DNA from: Granulosicoccus sp036478565
Lineage (GTDB): Bacteria; Pseudomonadota; Gammaproteobacteria; Granulosicoccales; Granulosicoccaceae
Length of the DNA: 64,000 bases
Assembly: GCA_965224525.1 (NCBI GenBank)
Contig: OZ245050.1
Coordinates: forward strand, 4,464,001-4,528,000
Direction: 5' to 3'
Part shown: positions 42,620 to 51,877 of the stretch, piece after piece
How positions within the stretch are numbered: the first letter of the stretch is position 1
Layout of the letters: each line of letters begins with the position of its first letter
Notes under the pieces: model-generated
Told to the model about the DNA's origin: nothing
Seen by the model: only the letters and a program-made list of their open reading frames with translations
Databases searched by the model: none
Made by a program: the position numbers and the translations under genes

Positions 42620-43243
42620 ATGCTGGAAAACGTAAACCTTTCGTTGATTCTGCTGGCTGCATTTATTGCTACTGTCAGTCCAGGACCGGCAACATTGGCA
42701 ATCGCTGGAACCTCAATGTCATTGGGGCGAAAGTCAGGGCTGGCATTGGCCGCGGGCATTACTACCGGGTCATTGTCGTGGTCGATAGCTGCCGCACTCG
42801 GGCTCGGTACATTAATGCTGGCCAATGCATGGGTGTTTGAGACGGTGCGGTATTTTGGCGCTGCTTACCTGATGTACCTGGGCTACAAATCTGCCAGATC
42901 AGCATTTTCTACAAAAACGCTGGAGACGCTTAAAGTGTCCGGGTCGCTAGTCAGGATTTATGCAAAAGGAGTTGCATTGCATGTGACAAATCCAAAAGCA
43001 ATACTGTTTTTTGGATCTCTGTATGCGATCGGTATGCCAGCTGATGCGACAGCTCGGGACTTATTGATAGTTATCGGTGCTCTGGGTATCCAGAGTATGA
43101 TAATTTTTCATGGATACGCCGTATTATTTTCGGTACCTGCAACGACTCGCATCTATCTGCGAATGCGGCGGTGGTTTGAAGGTGCGTTTGCTATCGGCTT
43201 TACGGTTGCATGTTTCAAAGTGTTGTCTGCTCGAATTGAGTGA
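42620..43243 (+). CDS. LysE/RhtB family amino-acid exporter
   Basis: 207 aa with six membrane segments. The family signature near the N-terminus is FIATVSPGPATLAIAGTSMS LGRKSG in two parts (about 15-38), then GAAYLMYLGYKSAR (75-88) and a conserved FLKG-like equivalent YAKGVALHVTNPKAILFFGS. Members export threonine, homoserine, leucine or other metabolites. No amino-acid pathway gene is adjacent. Confidence 0.87.
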   Translation: MLENVNLSLILLAAFIATVSPGPATLAIAGTSMSLGRKSGLALAAGITTGSLSWSIAAALGLGTLMLANAWVFETVRYFGAAYLMYLGYKSARSAFSTKTLETLKVSGSLVRIYAKGVALHVTNPKAILFFGSLYAIGMPADATARDLLIVIGALGIQSMIIFHGYAVLFSVPATTRIYLRMRRWFEGAFAIGFTVACFKVLSARIE

Positions 43244-43484
43244 AGGGCTTGTGACAGAGACCGGGTTTGATGTCGTGTCTGAATAGCATCATTGAGCTCT
43301 GTTATGCCAGAACAGCATAATGAATCGCGGTTTTGATAGATGGCAACGGGCGCATAAATACAAAACACTCGTATACCAATAGTACCGTTGTTAACCATGT
43401 GGCATTCTTATGTCACGTTGTTGGCCGAGTATTGAAATTAACGAGCACGGAGGTAGGTTTGTTCAGTTATGAAGCTGGCCAGAA

Positions 43485-44009
43485 TTAACAACCCGGTACC
43501 AGGTCCATCTCGGTCACAGCAATACGTGGCGCTGAATAGCGGATCACTTCACCGGTATTGTTGTCGTTGTCACTATCCAGCGTATCGAAAAACTCGATAG
43601 TCAGCGTATCGCCAGAAAGACTCAGCACGGCATCGTCAAACTGTACAATGTTGTCCAGAAAAATTCGGTTTCCGGCAATTTCCTTTTTCGCTTCACCAAT
43701 GCTTGGTCTGAAGTAACAGTTGTCTTGTTCTTCATCGAAGTCATAAAGCGCAACCTCGGCTGTCCCGTCGATGCCAGGCTCGCGGATGACAAGTCGAGCC
43801 TCATCGGCTGCGCGGCCATTCCAGCTGCCGGTGATGTCATAGACTCCCACCATTGGATCGATAGGGCTTGGCACTATTGGGTTGCCGCTTCCCAGGTCAT
43901 CACCGGTACCCGCACCGCAGCCGCCAATAAGCAATGCAATACTGAAAGTGACGGCTGACAAAGTTTGCTTTGTTGTCGGAAGGGTTGGAATAATTGCTGT
44001 CATTTTCAT
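43485..44009 (-). CDS. Small lipoprotein of unknown function (paralogue of the 14093-14620 product)
   Basis: 174 aa from the ATG at 44009; the frame is open to 44105. The signal peptide ends with the lipobox LLIGGC (cysteine near residue 32). Mature features: VYDITGSWNGRAADEARLVI, VALYDFDEEQDNCYFRPSIG, a beta-rich C-terminal half and a final cysteine. It shares the order G-x-W, Y-DF, Q-DNC-F and last Cys with the lipoprotein at 14093. The start codon choice is uncertain as no strong ribosome site is visible. Confidence 0.72.
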   Translation of the reverse strand: MKMTAIIPTLPTTKQTLSAVTFSIALLIGGCGAGTGDDLGSGNPIVPSPIDPMVGVYDITGSWNGRAADEARLVIREPGIDGTAEVALYDFDEEQDNCYFRPSIGEAKKEIAGNRIFLDNIVQFDDAVLSLSGDTLTIEFFDTLDSDNDNNTGEVIRYSAPRIAVTEMDLVPGC

Positions 44010-44252
44010 GAGTTTGTTCTGCGATTCAATAGGCATTGTGAAAGCTATGCGCTTCGTTAGCCCGCGTAATGTAGTTAACCGGAATGCTGGCAGGTTCAGT
44101 GCCACCTTCAGTGTACAGAGTTACTTTAATTGAGCCAGACCGAACAGTGGCTGAATAGGCAGCTAATTGTCGGGTGATAGCCGTAGCGGGGTTGAAAGTT
44201 GAGCAGTACTTCCAATGAAGCAAGATAAAATGAGTCCACGTGGCCGTCCGGC

Positions 44253-45296
44253 CTAGCCAGCGCGCTTCCCCTCAGAATCAAACACGTGGCATTTGGCGGG
44301 TTCAATGCCCAGGCGCATCTGTTCACCGGGTCGGCAACTGATTTCACCATCGAGTCTGGCCACCAGCGTTTGTCCATCGCTCAGGATCAAATGCACAAAG
44401 GATTCTCCGCCCAAATGTTCAAAGACCTGTACTTCGCCATTGATGGCACCGTTGTTGTCGACTCTGAGATGTTCTGGTCGCAACCCCACTGTGGCTGGCC
44501 CATTGGGTAGTGGGCATTGGCATAACAGTTGACCGTCGATTGAAAGCTGTTCGTTATTACTGCTTGCGGTTAGAAAATTCATTGCCGGTGATCCGATAAA
44601 CCCCGCCACAAACTGATTGGCGGGAGTGCGATAAAGTTCCAACGGTGTACCCACCTGTTCAATGCGACCTTCGCGAAACACGACAATTCTATCTGCCAGC
44701 GTCATGGCCTCTACCTGGTCGTGTGTCACATAGACCATGGTATTGCCGAGTCGTTGATGCAGCTTGAGAATTTCGACGCGCATATGTACGCGCAATGCAG
44801 CATCAAGGTTTGACAAAGGCTCGTCAAAGAGAAACACTTTTGGTTCGCGGACAATTGCCCGGCCAATCGCCACACGTTGTCGCTGGCCGCCCGAAAGTTC
44901 CCGGGGGCGACGTTCCATCAAATCATTCAGGCCCAGTATGTCGGCTGCGGCATTGACCCGGCGATCGATCTCATCACGGTCTACCTTGGCATGTTTCAGT
45001 GCAAAACCCAGATTCCCGCGGACATCCTTGTGCGGATACAGCGCATAAGATTGAAACACCATGGCAATGCCACGCTCAGCCGGTGGCAGGTGATCGACTA
45101 CCTGACCCTCAATATGTATCGCACCTTCAGTAACTGACTCAAGGCCAGCGATCATGCGTAACAAGGTTGACTTGCCGCAGCCGCTTGGCCCAACGAAGAC
45201 AACCAGTTCGCCGTCGTTGACCGAAAGATTCACATTGTGGATAACATCGACATCGCCGAATGATTTCGAAATACCCTTGAGCTCAAGTGTTGCCAT
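44253..45296 (-). CDS. Sugar ABC importer ATPase (MalK/UgpC-type)
   Basis: 347 aa. Walker A GPSGCGKST (36-44), Q-loop MVFQSYALYPH, signature LSGGQRQRVAIGRAI, Walker B VFLFDEPLSNLDAALR and H-loop VYVTHDQVEAMTLAD. The C-terminal 110 residues form the TOBE/regulatory domain (VGLRPEHLRV). This is the CUT1 sugar-importer ATPase type. It is the last gene of a four-gene leftward unit (SBP, two permeases, ATPase). Confidence 0.9.
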   Translation of the reverse strand: MATLELKGISKSFGDVDVIHNVNLSVNDGELVVFVGPSGCGKSTLLRMIAGLESVTEGAIHIEGQVVDHLPPAERGIAMVFQSYALYPHKDVRGNLGFALKHAKVDRDEIDRRVNAAADILGLNDLMERRPRELSGGQRQRVAIGRAIVREPKVFLFDEPLSNLDAALRVHMRVEILKLHQRLGNTMVYVTHDQVEAMTLADRIVVFREGRIEQVGTPLELYRTPANQFVAGFIGSPAMNFLTASSNNEQLSIDGQLLCQCPLPNGPATVGLRPEHLRVDNNGAINGEVQVFEHLGGESFVHLILSDGQTLVARLDGEISCRPGEQMRLGIEPAKCHVFDSEGKRAG

Positions 45297-45305
45297 GGAG
45301 ATGAA

Positions 45306-46142
45306 TTAACCCTTGACCGCACCGGCTGTTATGCCGCGAATCAACTGTTTTGAAAAGATGATGTACATGACGAGAACCGGCAGGATGGCAACCGACAGCG
45401 ATGCAAGCACCGCGCTCCAGTTGACGGTGTACTGTCCGATAAACTGTTGAACTCCCAATGTCACGGTGCGCGTTTCTTCTCCGGGTGAAATAATGAGCGG
45501 GAACCAGAGATCGTTCCAGATGGGGATCATCGAAAATACCGCGACTGTAGCTATAACGGGCCTGACCAGCGGTACGACAACTTCAAAGAAGATGCGGTAC
45601 TCAGACAGGCCATCAATGCGTGCGCTGTCCTTGATTTCATGCGATACGGAACGCAAAAATTCTGTGAAGATGAAAATCGCGATAGGCAGACCCTGCGCGG
45701 TATAGATAAGGATCAGTGCAGTCAGTGTATTGGCAAGGTTAAGGTCGACCATCAGGTTTAGCAGGGCGACAGTGCCAAGGCGTATCGGTACCATGATGCC
45801 GATGATCAGATAAATACCAATCAGTGAGTTGCCCCGAAACCGGTATTCGGACAGGGCATGAGCGGCCATTGCACCAAACAGTAGTATCAGGAATAGCGAT
45901 ATACAGGTAATAGTCAAACTATTGGTGAAGAACAGCGGGAAGTCGCTATTGCTCAGTACGCTCTGATAACCCTTGGCTGAAAATGCCTTGTCGATTGGCA
46001 AACCCATTGGGTCATTGAAAATAGCCTTGCGAGTTTTAAGACTGTTTACCAGAATCAGTCCAAGCGGGAACAGCGCCAGGGCTGTCCAGGCAAGTAGAAC
46101 GCCATGAATGGCAACGCTGGATAGGTGCTCGCGTAGCCGCAT
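45306..46142 (-). CDS. Sugar ABC importer permease (MalG/UgpE-type)
   Basis: 278 aa with six membrane segments. Conserved elements: LFPLGLILVNSLKTRK, the coupling motif EIKDSARIDGLSEYRIFFEV with VVPLVRPVIATVAVFSMI, and the terminal FSKQLIRGITAGAVKG, which is the standard MalG ending. Its ATG overlaps the stop of the other permease by one base, and the ATPase gene follows after 9 bp. Confidence 0.9.
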   Translation of the reverse strand: MRLREHLSSVAIHGVLLAWTALALFPLGLILVNSLKTRKAIFNDPMGLPIDKAFSAKGYQSVLSNSDFPLFFTNSLTITCISLFLILLFGAMAAHALSEYRFRGNSLIGIYLIIGIMVPIRLGTVALLNLMVDLNLANTLTALILIYTAQGLPIAIFIFTEFLRSVSHEIKDSARIDGLSEYRIFFEVVVPLVRPVIATVAVFSMIPIWNDLWFPLIISPGEETRTVTLGVQQFIGQYTVNWSAVLASLSVAILPVLVMYIIFSKQLIRGITAGAVKG

Positions 46143-47077
46143 CAGCTTTCGTACCGTTGCAGGCGTCGTTGTACGCCAAACAGATAAACGCTGACGCCAA
46201 CGAGAATGATAAAAAACAGGGCGGATGCGACAGTTGCGCCCATATGTTCATTGCCCAATTGTGCCTGAAAGCCGAAAAAACTGCGGAACAGGAAAGTACC
46301 CATGACATCGGTGGAGTAATCAGGGCCGGCCAATCCGCCCTGGATTGAATAGATGATGTCGAAGCTGGCGGTGAAGTTTCCGATGTAGGTAAGAATGCCC
46401 ACCAGTCCGAGTGTTGGCAGAATCAATGGCAGTTTGACTTTCCAGAATATCCACCAGCCATTCAGACCGTCTATCCTGGCAGCTTCAATGGTTTCCTCGG
46501 GCACATTCAATAGTGCCGCATAAAACAACATCAGCGGGATGCCTATGTACTGCCAAATAGAAATCAATGTCACCGTGACCAGCGCGCTGCTTTCCATGCC
46601 CAGCCAGGGTTTGAAAAAGCTGCCAAGGCCAACAGCCTTCATTGCGTCGGGTGTAATACCCCATAGTGGTGAAAGAATTAGCTGCCAAATAAAACCTACA
46701 ACGACGACTGACAACAGTGTTGGCAGGAAGAATATGGTTCGATAGCTTGCAGCACCTTTCAGTGAGGGTAAGCTAACCAGGGCAGCGAGCAGCAATGCAA
46801 TCGGATTCTGAATCAGCATGTGCAAGCCAAACAACACCAGATTGTTACCGAAGGCATTCCAGAACTGGTCAGCCCAATAAGGCTCGCCAAGCAGCTTTAG
46901 GTAGTTGCCAAGGCCAACAAATTTTTCAATACCGCCTTCGCTTTGATACAACGATAACCTGAGTGATTCGATGATTGGGTAAATGGCAAAAATGGTGTAG
47001 ATAAGCGTGGCAGGTGCCAGGAAAACCAGGATGTACCAACGAACACCGGCACGTGGGCGTGTTTTGGCAGCGCTCAT
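46142..47077 (-). CDS. Sugar ABC importer permease (MalF/UgpA-type)
   Basis: 311 aa. Six membrane segments, starting YILVFLAPATLIYTIFAIYP. The coupling motif is EETIEAARIDGLNGWWIFWK with VKLPLILPTLGLV. It forms the channel together with the 45306-46142 product. The 257 bp between it and the binding-protein gene holds no other gene but contains a possible hairpin just after the binding-protein stop. Confidence 0.9.
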   Translation of the reverse strand: MSAAKTRPRAGVRWYILVFLAPATLIYTIFAIYPIIESLRLSLYQSEGGIEKFVGLGNYLKLLGEPYWADQFWNAFGNNLVLFGLHMLIQNPIALLLAALVSLPSLKGAASYRTIFFLPTLLSVVVVGFIWQLILSPLWGITPDAMKAVGLGSFFKPWLGMESSALVTVTLISIWQYIGIPLMLFYAALLNVPEETIEAARIDGLNGWWIFWKVKLPLILPTLGLVGILTYIGNFTASFDIIYSIQGGLAGPDYSTDVMGTFLFRSFFGFQAQLGNEHMGATVASALFFIILVGVSVYLFGVQRRLQRYES

Positions 47078-47334
47078 GATTGCAACCGATATTGGCTGTG
47101 AGCGACCACATTAGCTCCGGATCGCGACCTGCTCGCCCTATGGCCACCGTCAGGCAGCCTTGTTTGCTGATTGAATGTTTTGGTCGTGCGGGTTCCGGAT
47201 TGATGCTCAGGCGAGATTGCTTCGGAGGACAAGCTCCGGGGCATAGCCATCACATGTTGACCCGATACACACTGCCGACTCAATACAACCGGGAGAGTCG
47301 ACAGCATGATCGTTTTACGCGTCTGATCAGCTAA

Positions 47335-48585
47335 TCAGGGCTTGAACCAGCCATCCAGATTGGCTTGTGCCTTGGCAGCAGCTTCTTCCGGAGTCATTGA
47401 CCCGTTAATAACACCAGCGGTCAGATTCCACAACTCGTTGCTTAACGCAGGCTCTCCGCGAGAAAGAATTTGGTGAGCAACGCGAATGGTTGATTCGCAA
47501 TTGCCACGCATGGCTACGAATTCATTGGCCAGTGCATTCTCTACTTCAATTGAATGGCTGGAAAGTGAGAAAAAACCAGGTGCCGCGTTGGTCAAGAGCG
47601 ATGCAAAGTCAGCTGAAGTGGTCCAGCCGAGGAATGTACGAACCGCGTCTTCGTTCTTGGTCGCGGCATTCATTCCGATACCAATATCGGTGTGGTCGCT
47701 GATATAACATTTGCTATCGGCGTCTTTCTTTGGTGGCGCAAAAGCACCCAGTTCAAAGTCTGCGTTTTCCTGGAAACCGGTAATTTCCCATGAGCCTGTC
47801 GGGTAGATGGCGGCACGACCAAGCGTGAACAGATTCTGGCTATCGGTATAGCCTTGTGCCTGAAAACCATCGCCAAGGTAAGGTGTCCATCTTTCCATCT
47901 GACGAAAACCTTCTACAAAGCCTTCGTCGGTAAATTTCGCTTCACCTTTCAACAGAGCATTGCGACCCTCTTCGCCACCCCAGTAGGCCGGGCCGACATT
48001 GGTATAGCCCATGGTTGCAGCTTCCCACGCATCCTTGGTGCCCATGGCCATCGGAATATAGTTGCCGTCAGCCTTGATGGCCTCTAGTGTTGCGTAGAAT
48101 TCTTCTTCGGTTGCAGGCACTTCCAGGCCCAGTTCTTTAAAGGCATCCTTGTTGTACATGAAGGCGTGAATAACTGATGCCATAGGTACACAGAAGGTCG
48201 CGTCACCACTATCGGTCGACCATGCGGCTTTGGCGACGTCAGAAAAATTATCCAGTCCTTCCAGGTCTTTGATGTCGGCGAGGCTGCCTTCATCGTACAT
48301 GGCCAGAGCATTGTCAAACGGACGGCAGGTAATAATGTCACCCGCCGTGCCGCCTTTCAAACGTGCATTTAGCGCGGCATTGTATTCAGTAGCTGTCGTC
48401 GGCTTGAACTGGACATCGATATCCGGATAGGCAGCTTCAAAGACCGGCAGAATTTTCTCATCCCAGATTGCCTGATCTTCCGCTCGCCAGCTTTCGATGG
48501 TAATCACTGTCTTGTCTGCCAGCGCAAGGCCTGAGAGGCTGATACCAACAGCCAGCAAACCAATTTTTCCGTAGATTCCGGACAT
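47335..48585 (-). CDS. Extracellular sugar-binding protein (SBP family 1)
   Basis: 416 aa from the ATG at 48585, with GGAGTGGAG upstream. Signal peptide IGLLAVGISLSGLALADK. The mature start TVITIESWRAEDQAIWDEKI, then FMYNKDAFKELGLEVPATEE and YPTGSWEITGFQENADFELG are the family 1 signatures of CUT1 importers. The gene context (GlcNAc kinase, nagA, murQ on the opposite side) suggests N-acetylglucosamine, its oligomers or MurNAc-containing sugars as ligand; this is inference. Confidence 0.89.
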   Translation of the reverse strand: MSGIYGKIGLLAVGISLSGLALADKTVITIESWRAEDQAIWDEKILPVFEAAYPDIDVQFKPTTATEYNAALNARLKGGTAGDIITCRPFDNALAMYDEGSLADIKDLEGLDNFSDVAKAAWSTDSGDATFCVPMASVIHAFMYNKDAFKELGLEVPATEEEFYATLEAIKADGNYIPMAMGTKDAWEAATMGYTNVGPAYWGGEEGRNALLKGEAKFTDEGFVEGFRQMERWTPYLGDGFQAQGYTDSQNLFTLGRAAIYPTGSWEITGFQENADFELGAFAPPKKDADSKCYISDHTDIGIGMNAATKNEDAVRTFLGWTTSADFASLLTNAAPGFFSLSSHSIEVENALANEFVAMRGNCESTIRVAHQILSRGEPALSNELWNLTAGVINGSMTPEEAAAKAQANLDGWFKP

Positions 48586-48666
48586 GCTCCACTCCAATTC
48601 TGTAATCTTGTTTGGACTTGGATGGTATCGCTATCTGCAACGCGCGTAAAATCGTAATTTGAATTA

Positions 48667-49554
48667 ATGAGCGATAAATCCCCAAAAAGCCCGATAGTCG
48701 TCGTTGATGGTGGCGGCAGCAGCTGCCGAGCCGCGGCCTGTGATGTGGCTGGTTCTGTGCTTGCCCGGGTGGAAATCAAGGCACATGCCAGCCTGACTCT
48801 GGGTGTAGAAGAGGCATGGCAACACATTCAGCAGAGCTTTTCCCAGCTAGCGGACAGGCTGAATATACGTGGTGACTGGCAACCGGATGTACTTTATATG
48901 GGGCTGGCTGGTTCGATGCAGACTGATCAACGACAGCGCTTTCTCAAGCAAATTCCAGCGCCAATACAGGTCACGCTCGTAACTGACGGAATGGCGCAAC
49001 TGATTGGTGCGAGCGGCGACAAACCCGGTATTTGTGTGTCTATCGGTACTGGCAGCGTGCTGCACTGGCAGGATGAGCAAGGCGTGACTGGTATGGCGGG
49101 TGGATGGGGTTTTCCAGCTGGTGATGAAGGCTCCGGTGCCTGGCTAGGTTTCAAACTGTTGCAGCGCTACCTCTGGCACAGGGATGGCCAAACAAGCAAT
49201 TCACCATTGATGCAAATAGCCGAGTCCGTTGTTGGGTGCAGCGTTTCGGATATCCAGCAGTGGACATCGCAGGCGCGCTCCACTCAACTGGCGGAACTGG
49301 CCCGGCCTGTTATTGATCATCTAGGAAGCGGTGACTCACTTGCCATCGAGTTGGTTGAGGAAGGAACCCAATGTATTCTGCGGCTAGTAACTATAGCGCC
49401 GGAGCATCTACCCGTATTCGTCGTCGGTGGTCTGGCTGATGGTTACAAAGAATATCTGGCCCGACAACTGGGTGATCGAATGGTTACAGCACAGGGTGAT
49501 GCCTTGTCCGGTCTTTATCAGCTGCACAAACGACTGGACACGCCTCTAGCATGA
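48667..49554 (+). CDS. N-acetylglucosamine/glucosamine kinase (BadF/BadG ATPase family)
   Basis: 295 aa. ASKHA-fold motifs: phosphate 1 VVVDGGGSSCRAAACD (11-26), LYMGLAGSM, LVTDGMAQLIGASG, phosphate 2 CVSIGTGSVLHW and GWGFPAGDEGSGAWLG, which matches bacterial GlcNAc and GlcN kinases of this family. It phosphorylates an amino sugar at O6. It diverges from the binding-protein gene across 81 bp and its stop overlaps the nagA start (ATGA). A MurNAc-kinase activity is possible because murQ follows. Confidence 0.86.
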   Translation: MSDKSPKSPIVVVDGGGSSCRAAACDVAGSVLARVEIKAHASLTLGVEEAWQHIQQSFSQLADRLNIRGDWQPDVLYMGLAGSMQTDQRQRFLKQIPAPIQVTLVTDGMAQLIGASGDKPGICVSIGTGSVLHWQDEQGVTGMAGGWGFPAGDEGSGAWLGFKLLQRYLWHRDGQTSNSPLMQIAESVVGCSVSDIQQWTSQARSTQLAELARPVIDHLGSGDSLAIELVEEGTQCILRLVTIAPEHLPVFVVGGLADGYKEYLARQLGDRMVTAQGDALSGLYQLHKRLDTPLA

Positions 49555-50642
49555 ATCATCAAATAGCAGAAGGACGGTTTTTGACACCAACTGGTTGGCT
49601 TTCAGGTCGATGTGCACATGATTCGCATGTACACAAACTGGAGATGGACAAATCGATTGATTCGTCGATTTCTTATTTACCGGCACCGGTTGATTTACAT
49701 ATACATGGTGGTGGAGGTTTTGATGCCATGCAAGGTGATGATGCATTGCGGGAGATGCTCTGCTCACTGGCAGCAACGGGCACCGGTGCAGCTCTCGCCA
49801 CATCGGTTACAGCCGATACTGCATCAATCAGTGAGTTTATTGCCAGCGCGCAGCGTGTCATGGCTGACCAGCCGACTAAAGGAGCCACGCTGTTGGGTGT
49901 CCACCTGGAAGGGCCGTTCATCAATCCTGACAAGCTCGGAGCGCAACCCGCCTACGCAACGCCACTGGATATCAAACAACTGGAAGCATGGTTAGCTACT
50001 GATATTGTGCGCGTTATTACCTATGCGCCCGAGATAGATCCGGAGCAGAAAGTACCAGCACTGTGCAAACGCTACGGAACACGTGCGCAGCTGGGCCATA
50101 CCCTGTGCAGCTGGGCTGAAGCAAAGAATGCCTTGATAGCAGGTTGCGGTGTCACGCATCTATTCAATGCCATGAGTGGCTTCGATCATCGCGGTGGCGG
50201 TGCGGCTGTGGCGGCACTGGCTTATGCAAACCATGCAGAGATCATTACCGATGGTGTGCATGTTGATAGAGCCGCTTTTGAGGCAGCACGTCGGTCGGTG
50301 TCAGGCTTGTATAGTGTTACTGATGCAACCGCTGCTGCAGGCATGGCTGATGGAGATTATCAGCTGGGCGGCTTGACAGTGCGCAAGCAGGGCGACCGCG
50401 TACTGTTGCCTGATGGTACGTTGGCGGGTAGTTGCCTGACTCAACAACAGTCGGTTCGTGTGCTGCGCGGCTGGGATCTGGATTGGGAAGCCATTGCAAG
50501 GTTAAACAGCAGCGTGCCGGCTAACTGGATTGAAGCGCGGGAATTTGGACGTATCGTTGTTGGCGCGCGAGCGCACTGGTTGGAAATACGGCATGAACAA
50601 GCCGTTGCACTTTGGCTTGATGGCCAGCGCCTGGCTTTTTGA
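49551..50642 (+). CDS. nagA: N-acetylglucosamine-6-phosphate deacetylase
   Basis: 363 aa. Amidohydrolase-fold landmarks: VDLHIHGGGGFDAM (metal HxH region), GVHLEGPFINPDKLGA (metal Glu), RAQLGHTLCSWAEA, THLFNAMSGFDHR (metal His) and YSVTDATAAAGMADG (catalytic Asp). It deacetylates GlcNAc-6-P to GlcN-6-P. NagB is not in the window. It is co-translated with the kinase gene. Confidence 0.91.
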   Translation: MNHQIAEGRFLTPTGWLSGRCAHDSHVHKLEMDKSIDSSISYLPAPVDLHIHGGGGFDAMQGDDALREMLCSLAATGTGAALATSVTADTASISEFIASAQRVMADQPTKGATLLGVHLEGPFINPDKLGAQPAYATPLDIKQLEAWLATDIVRVITYAPEIDPEQKVPALCKRYGTRAQLGHTLCSWAEAKNALIAGCGVTHLFNAMSGFDHRGGGAAVAALAYANHAEIITDGVHVDRAAFEAARRSVSGLYSVTDATAAAGMADGDYQLGGLTVRKQGDRVLLPDGTLAGSCLTQQQSVRVLRGWDLDWEAIARLNSSVPANWIEAREFGRIVVGARAHWLEIRHEQAVALWLDGQRLAF

Positions 50643-50660
50643 CAGTTCAGTGCCACTGAA

Positions 50661-50745
50661 GCTCACCGTGGCAAGTTCGGCAACGTCGCAAACCGCTTGT
50701 GGGTGGATCTGAATGAGCGCTTTGAACGTTGCACTGCAGTAAGTA
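50661..50745. repeat. Palindrome-family element, copy 2 (partial)
   Basis: Read on the plus strand this stretch aligns with the reverse complement of 14676-14760, about three quarters identical by eye with one gap; the best block is CTTGTGGGTGGATCTGAATG. It starts 18 bp after the nagA stop. Only one arm is present, so it is probably a truncated copy. Confidence 0.55.
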
Positions 50746-50869
50746 TCGAGCAAGTCCACCATGACGATGAGTGGAAAACTCATCAGATTGGCGACTACAC
50801 CGATACCCGTCAAACTACCGCGCACAGCATTTATTATTGCTGACGTTTACCAAAATGGAGTGATTGATA

Positions 50870-51775
50870 TTGAATACACTTGCAACCGAACACATGGATC
50901 CGGCGCTGCATGATCTGGATCTGCAGAGCAATCAACAAATACTCAAGCGACTGGTTGACAGTCAGCAGCAAGCGGTAGTTGCCGTAGATCATGTCATTGA
51001 TGATATTGCCCTTGCGGTTGATGCAGCCGCTGGGCGTTTGGCAACCGGTGTCGGTCGTCTGGTGATGGTTGGCGCGGGAGCGTCCGGTCGCCTGGCCGTA
51101 CAGGACGGAGCCGAGATGTGGCCAACATTTGGCTGGCCACATGATCGGTTGTTGTTGTGTATGGCGGGTGGTGAGCCTGCGCTGCTACACAGTGTTGAGG
51201 GCATAGAAGACGACGCCTCACTCGCACTGCAGGAAGTAGAGAAGGCGGCAATCAGCCAGGACGATGTCGTGCTGGCCGTGGCGGCAAGTGGTCGTTCAGC
51301 CTGGACCTGCAACTGGCTGAAGCAATCACGATCCCGTGGCGCGCTGACTATCGGTATGGCAAACAATCAGGCGACGCCGTTATTGGAAATAGCGGCGCAT
51401 TCACTCTGGCTTGATAGCGGTAGGGAGGTATTGGCAGGCTCTACTCGAATGGCAGCAGGTACAGCACAGAAAATTGCCCTGAACGTATTTAGTACAACAT
51501 TGATGATTCGCCTGAATCGGACCTGGGGTAATCTGATGGTCGATATGGCAGCCAGCAATAAAAAACTTGATGATCGGCGTATAAGAATGTTGTGCGAAGT
51601 GTTGCCGAAAATCGACAATCTGGAGGCCGCTGAAGCGCTGGAGGCTGCAGGCGGGTGGGTCAAGTTGGCCGCGCTGCTGGCGTTGGGTGACAGTGTAGAG
51701 ACTGGCACTGCCAGACTGGATATGCATCACGGCTCATTGCGAGCCGCGATACAGTCTTTGAATCCGGATTCCTGA
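50870..51775 (+). CDS. murQ: N-acetylmuramic acid 6-phosphate etherase
   Basis: 301 aa from a TTG at 50870, with GGAG 9 bases upstream; another TTG two codons earlier is closer to it than usual. SIS-fold motifs: VMVGAGASGRLAVQDGAEM, LAVAASGRSAWT, GMANNQATPL and LAGSTRMAAGTAQKIALNV. It cleaves the lactyl ether of MurNAc-6-P to GlcNAc-6-P and D-lactate, which NagA then processes. This supports a peptidoglycan-sugar recycling or scavenging role for the locus. Confidence 0.9.
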   Translation: MNTLATEHMDPALHDLDLQSNQQILKRLVDSQQQAVVAVDHVIDDIALAVDAAAGRLATGVGRLVMVGAGASGRLAVQDGAEMWPTFGWPHDRLLLCMAGGEPALLHSVEGIEDDASLALQEVEKAAISQDDVVLAVAASGRSAWTCNWLKQSRSRGALTIGMANNQATPLLEIAAHSLWLDSGREVLAGSTRMAAGTAQKIALNVFSTTLMIRLNRTWGNLMVDMAASNKKLDDRRIRMLCEVLPKIDNLEAAEALEAAGGWVKLAALLALGDSVETGTARLDMHHGSLRAAIQSLNPDS

Positions 51776-51788
51776 CCCGGAGTCGATA

Positions 51789-51817
51789 GAAAGTGCCACA
51801 GAATGTGACACTTTTTA
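51789..51817 (+). terminator. Rho-independent terminator after murQ
   Basis: AAAGTG (51790-51795), CACA (51797-51800), loop GAA, TGTG (51804-51807), CACTTT (51809-51814) form a 10-bp stem with one mismatch, directly followed by TT. It begins 14 bases after the murQ stop. Confidence 0.75.
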
Positions 51818-51850
51818 TCTGGCGGAACCAATACCGTACAGACTTGAGAG

Positions 51851-51871
51851 CCAAGCGGATTTTCCGCTTGG
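51851..51871. terminator. Hairpin at the end of the DUF937 gene
   Basis: CCAAGCGGA (51851-51859) and TCCGCTTGG (51863-51871) are perfect 9-bp arms with a 3-base loop. It ends 7 bases past the stop codon of the leftward DUF937 gene and so probably terminates that transcript. Confidence 0.65.
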
Positions 51872-51877
51872 AGGTCT

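Noticed and set aside
50502..50825. 107-codon minus-strand frame over the nagA end
   Set aside because: Its middle is the palindrome-family element; no domain seen.
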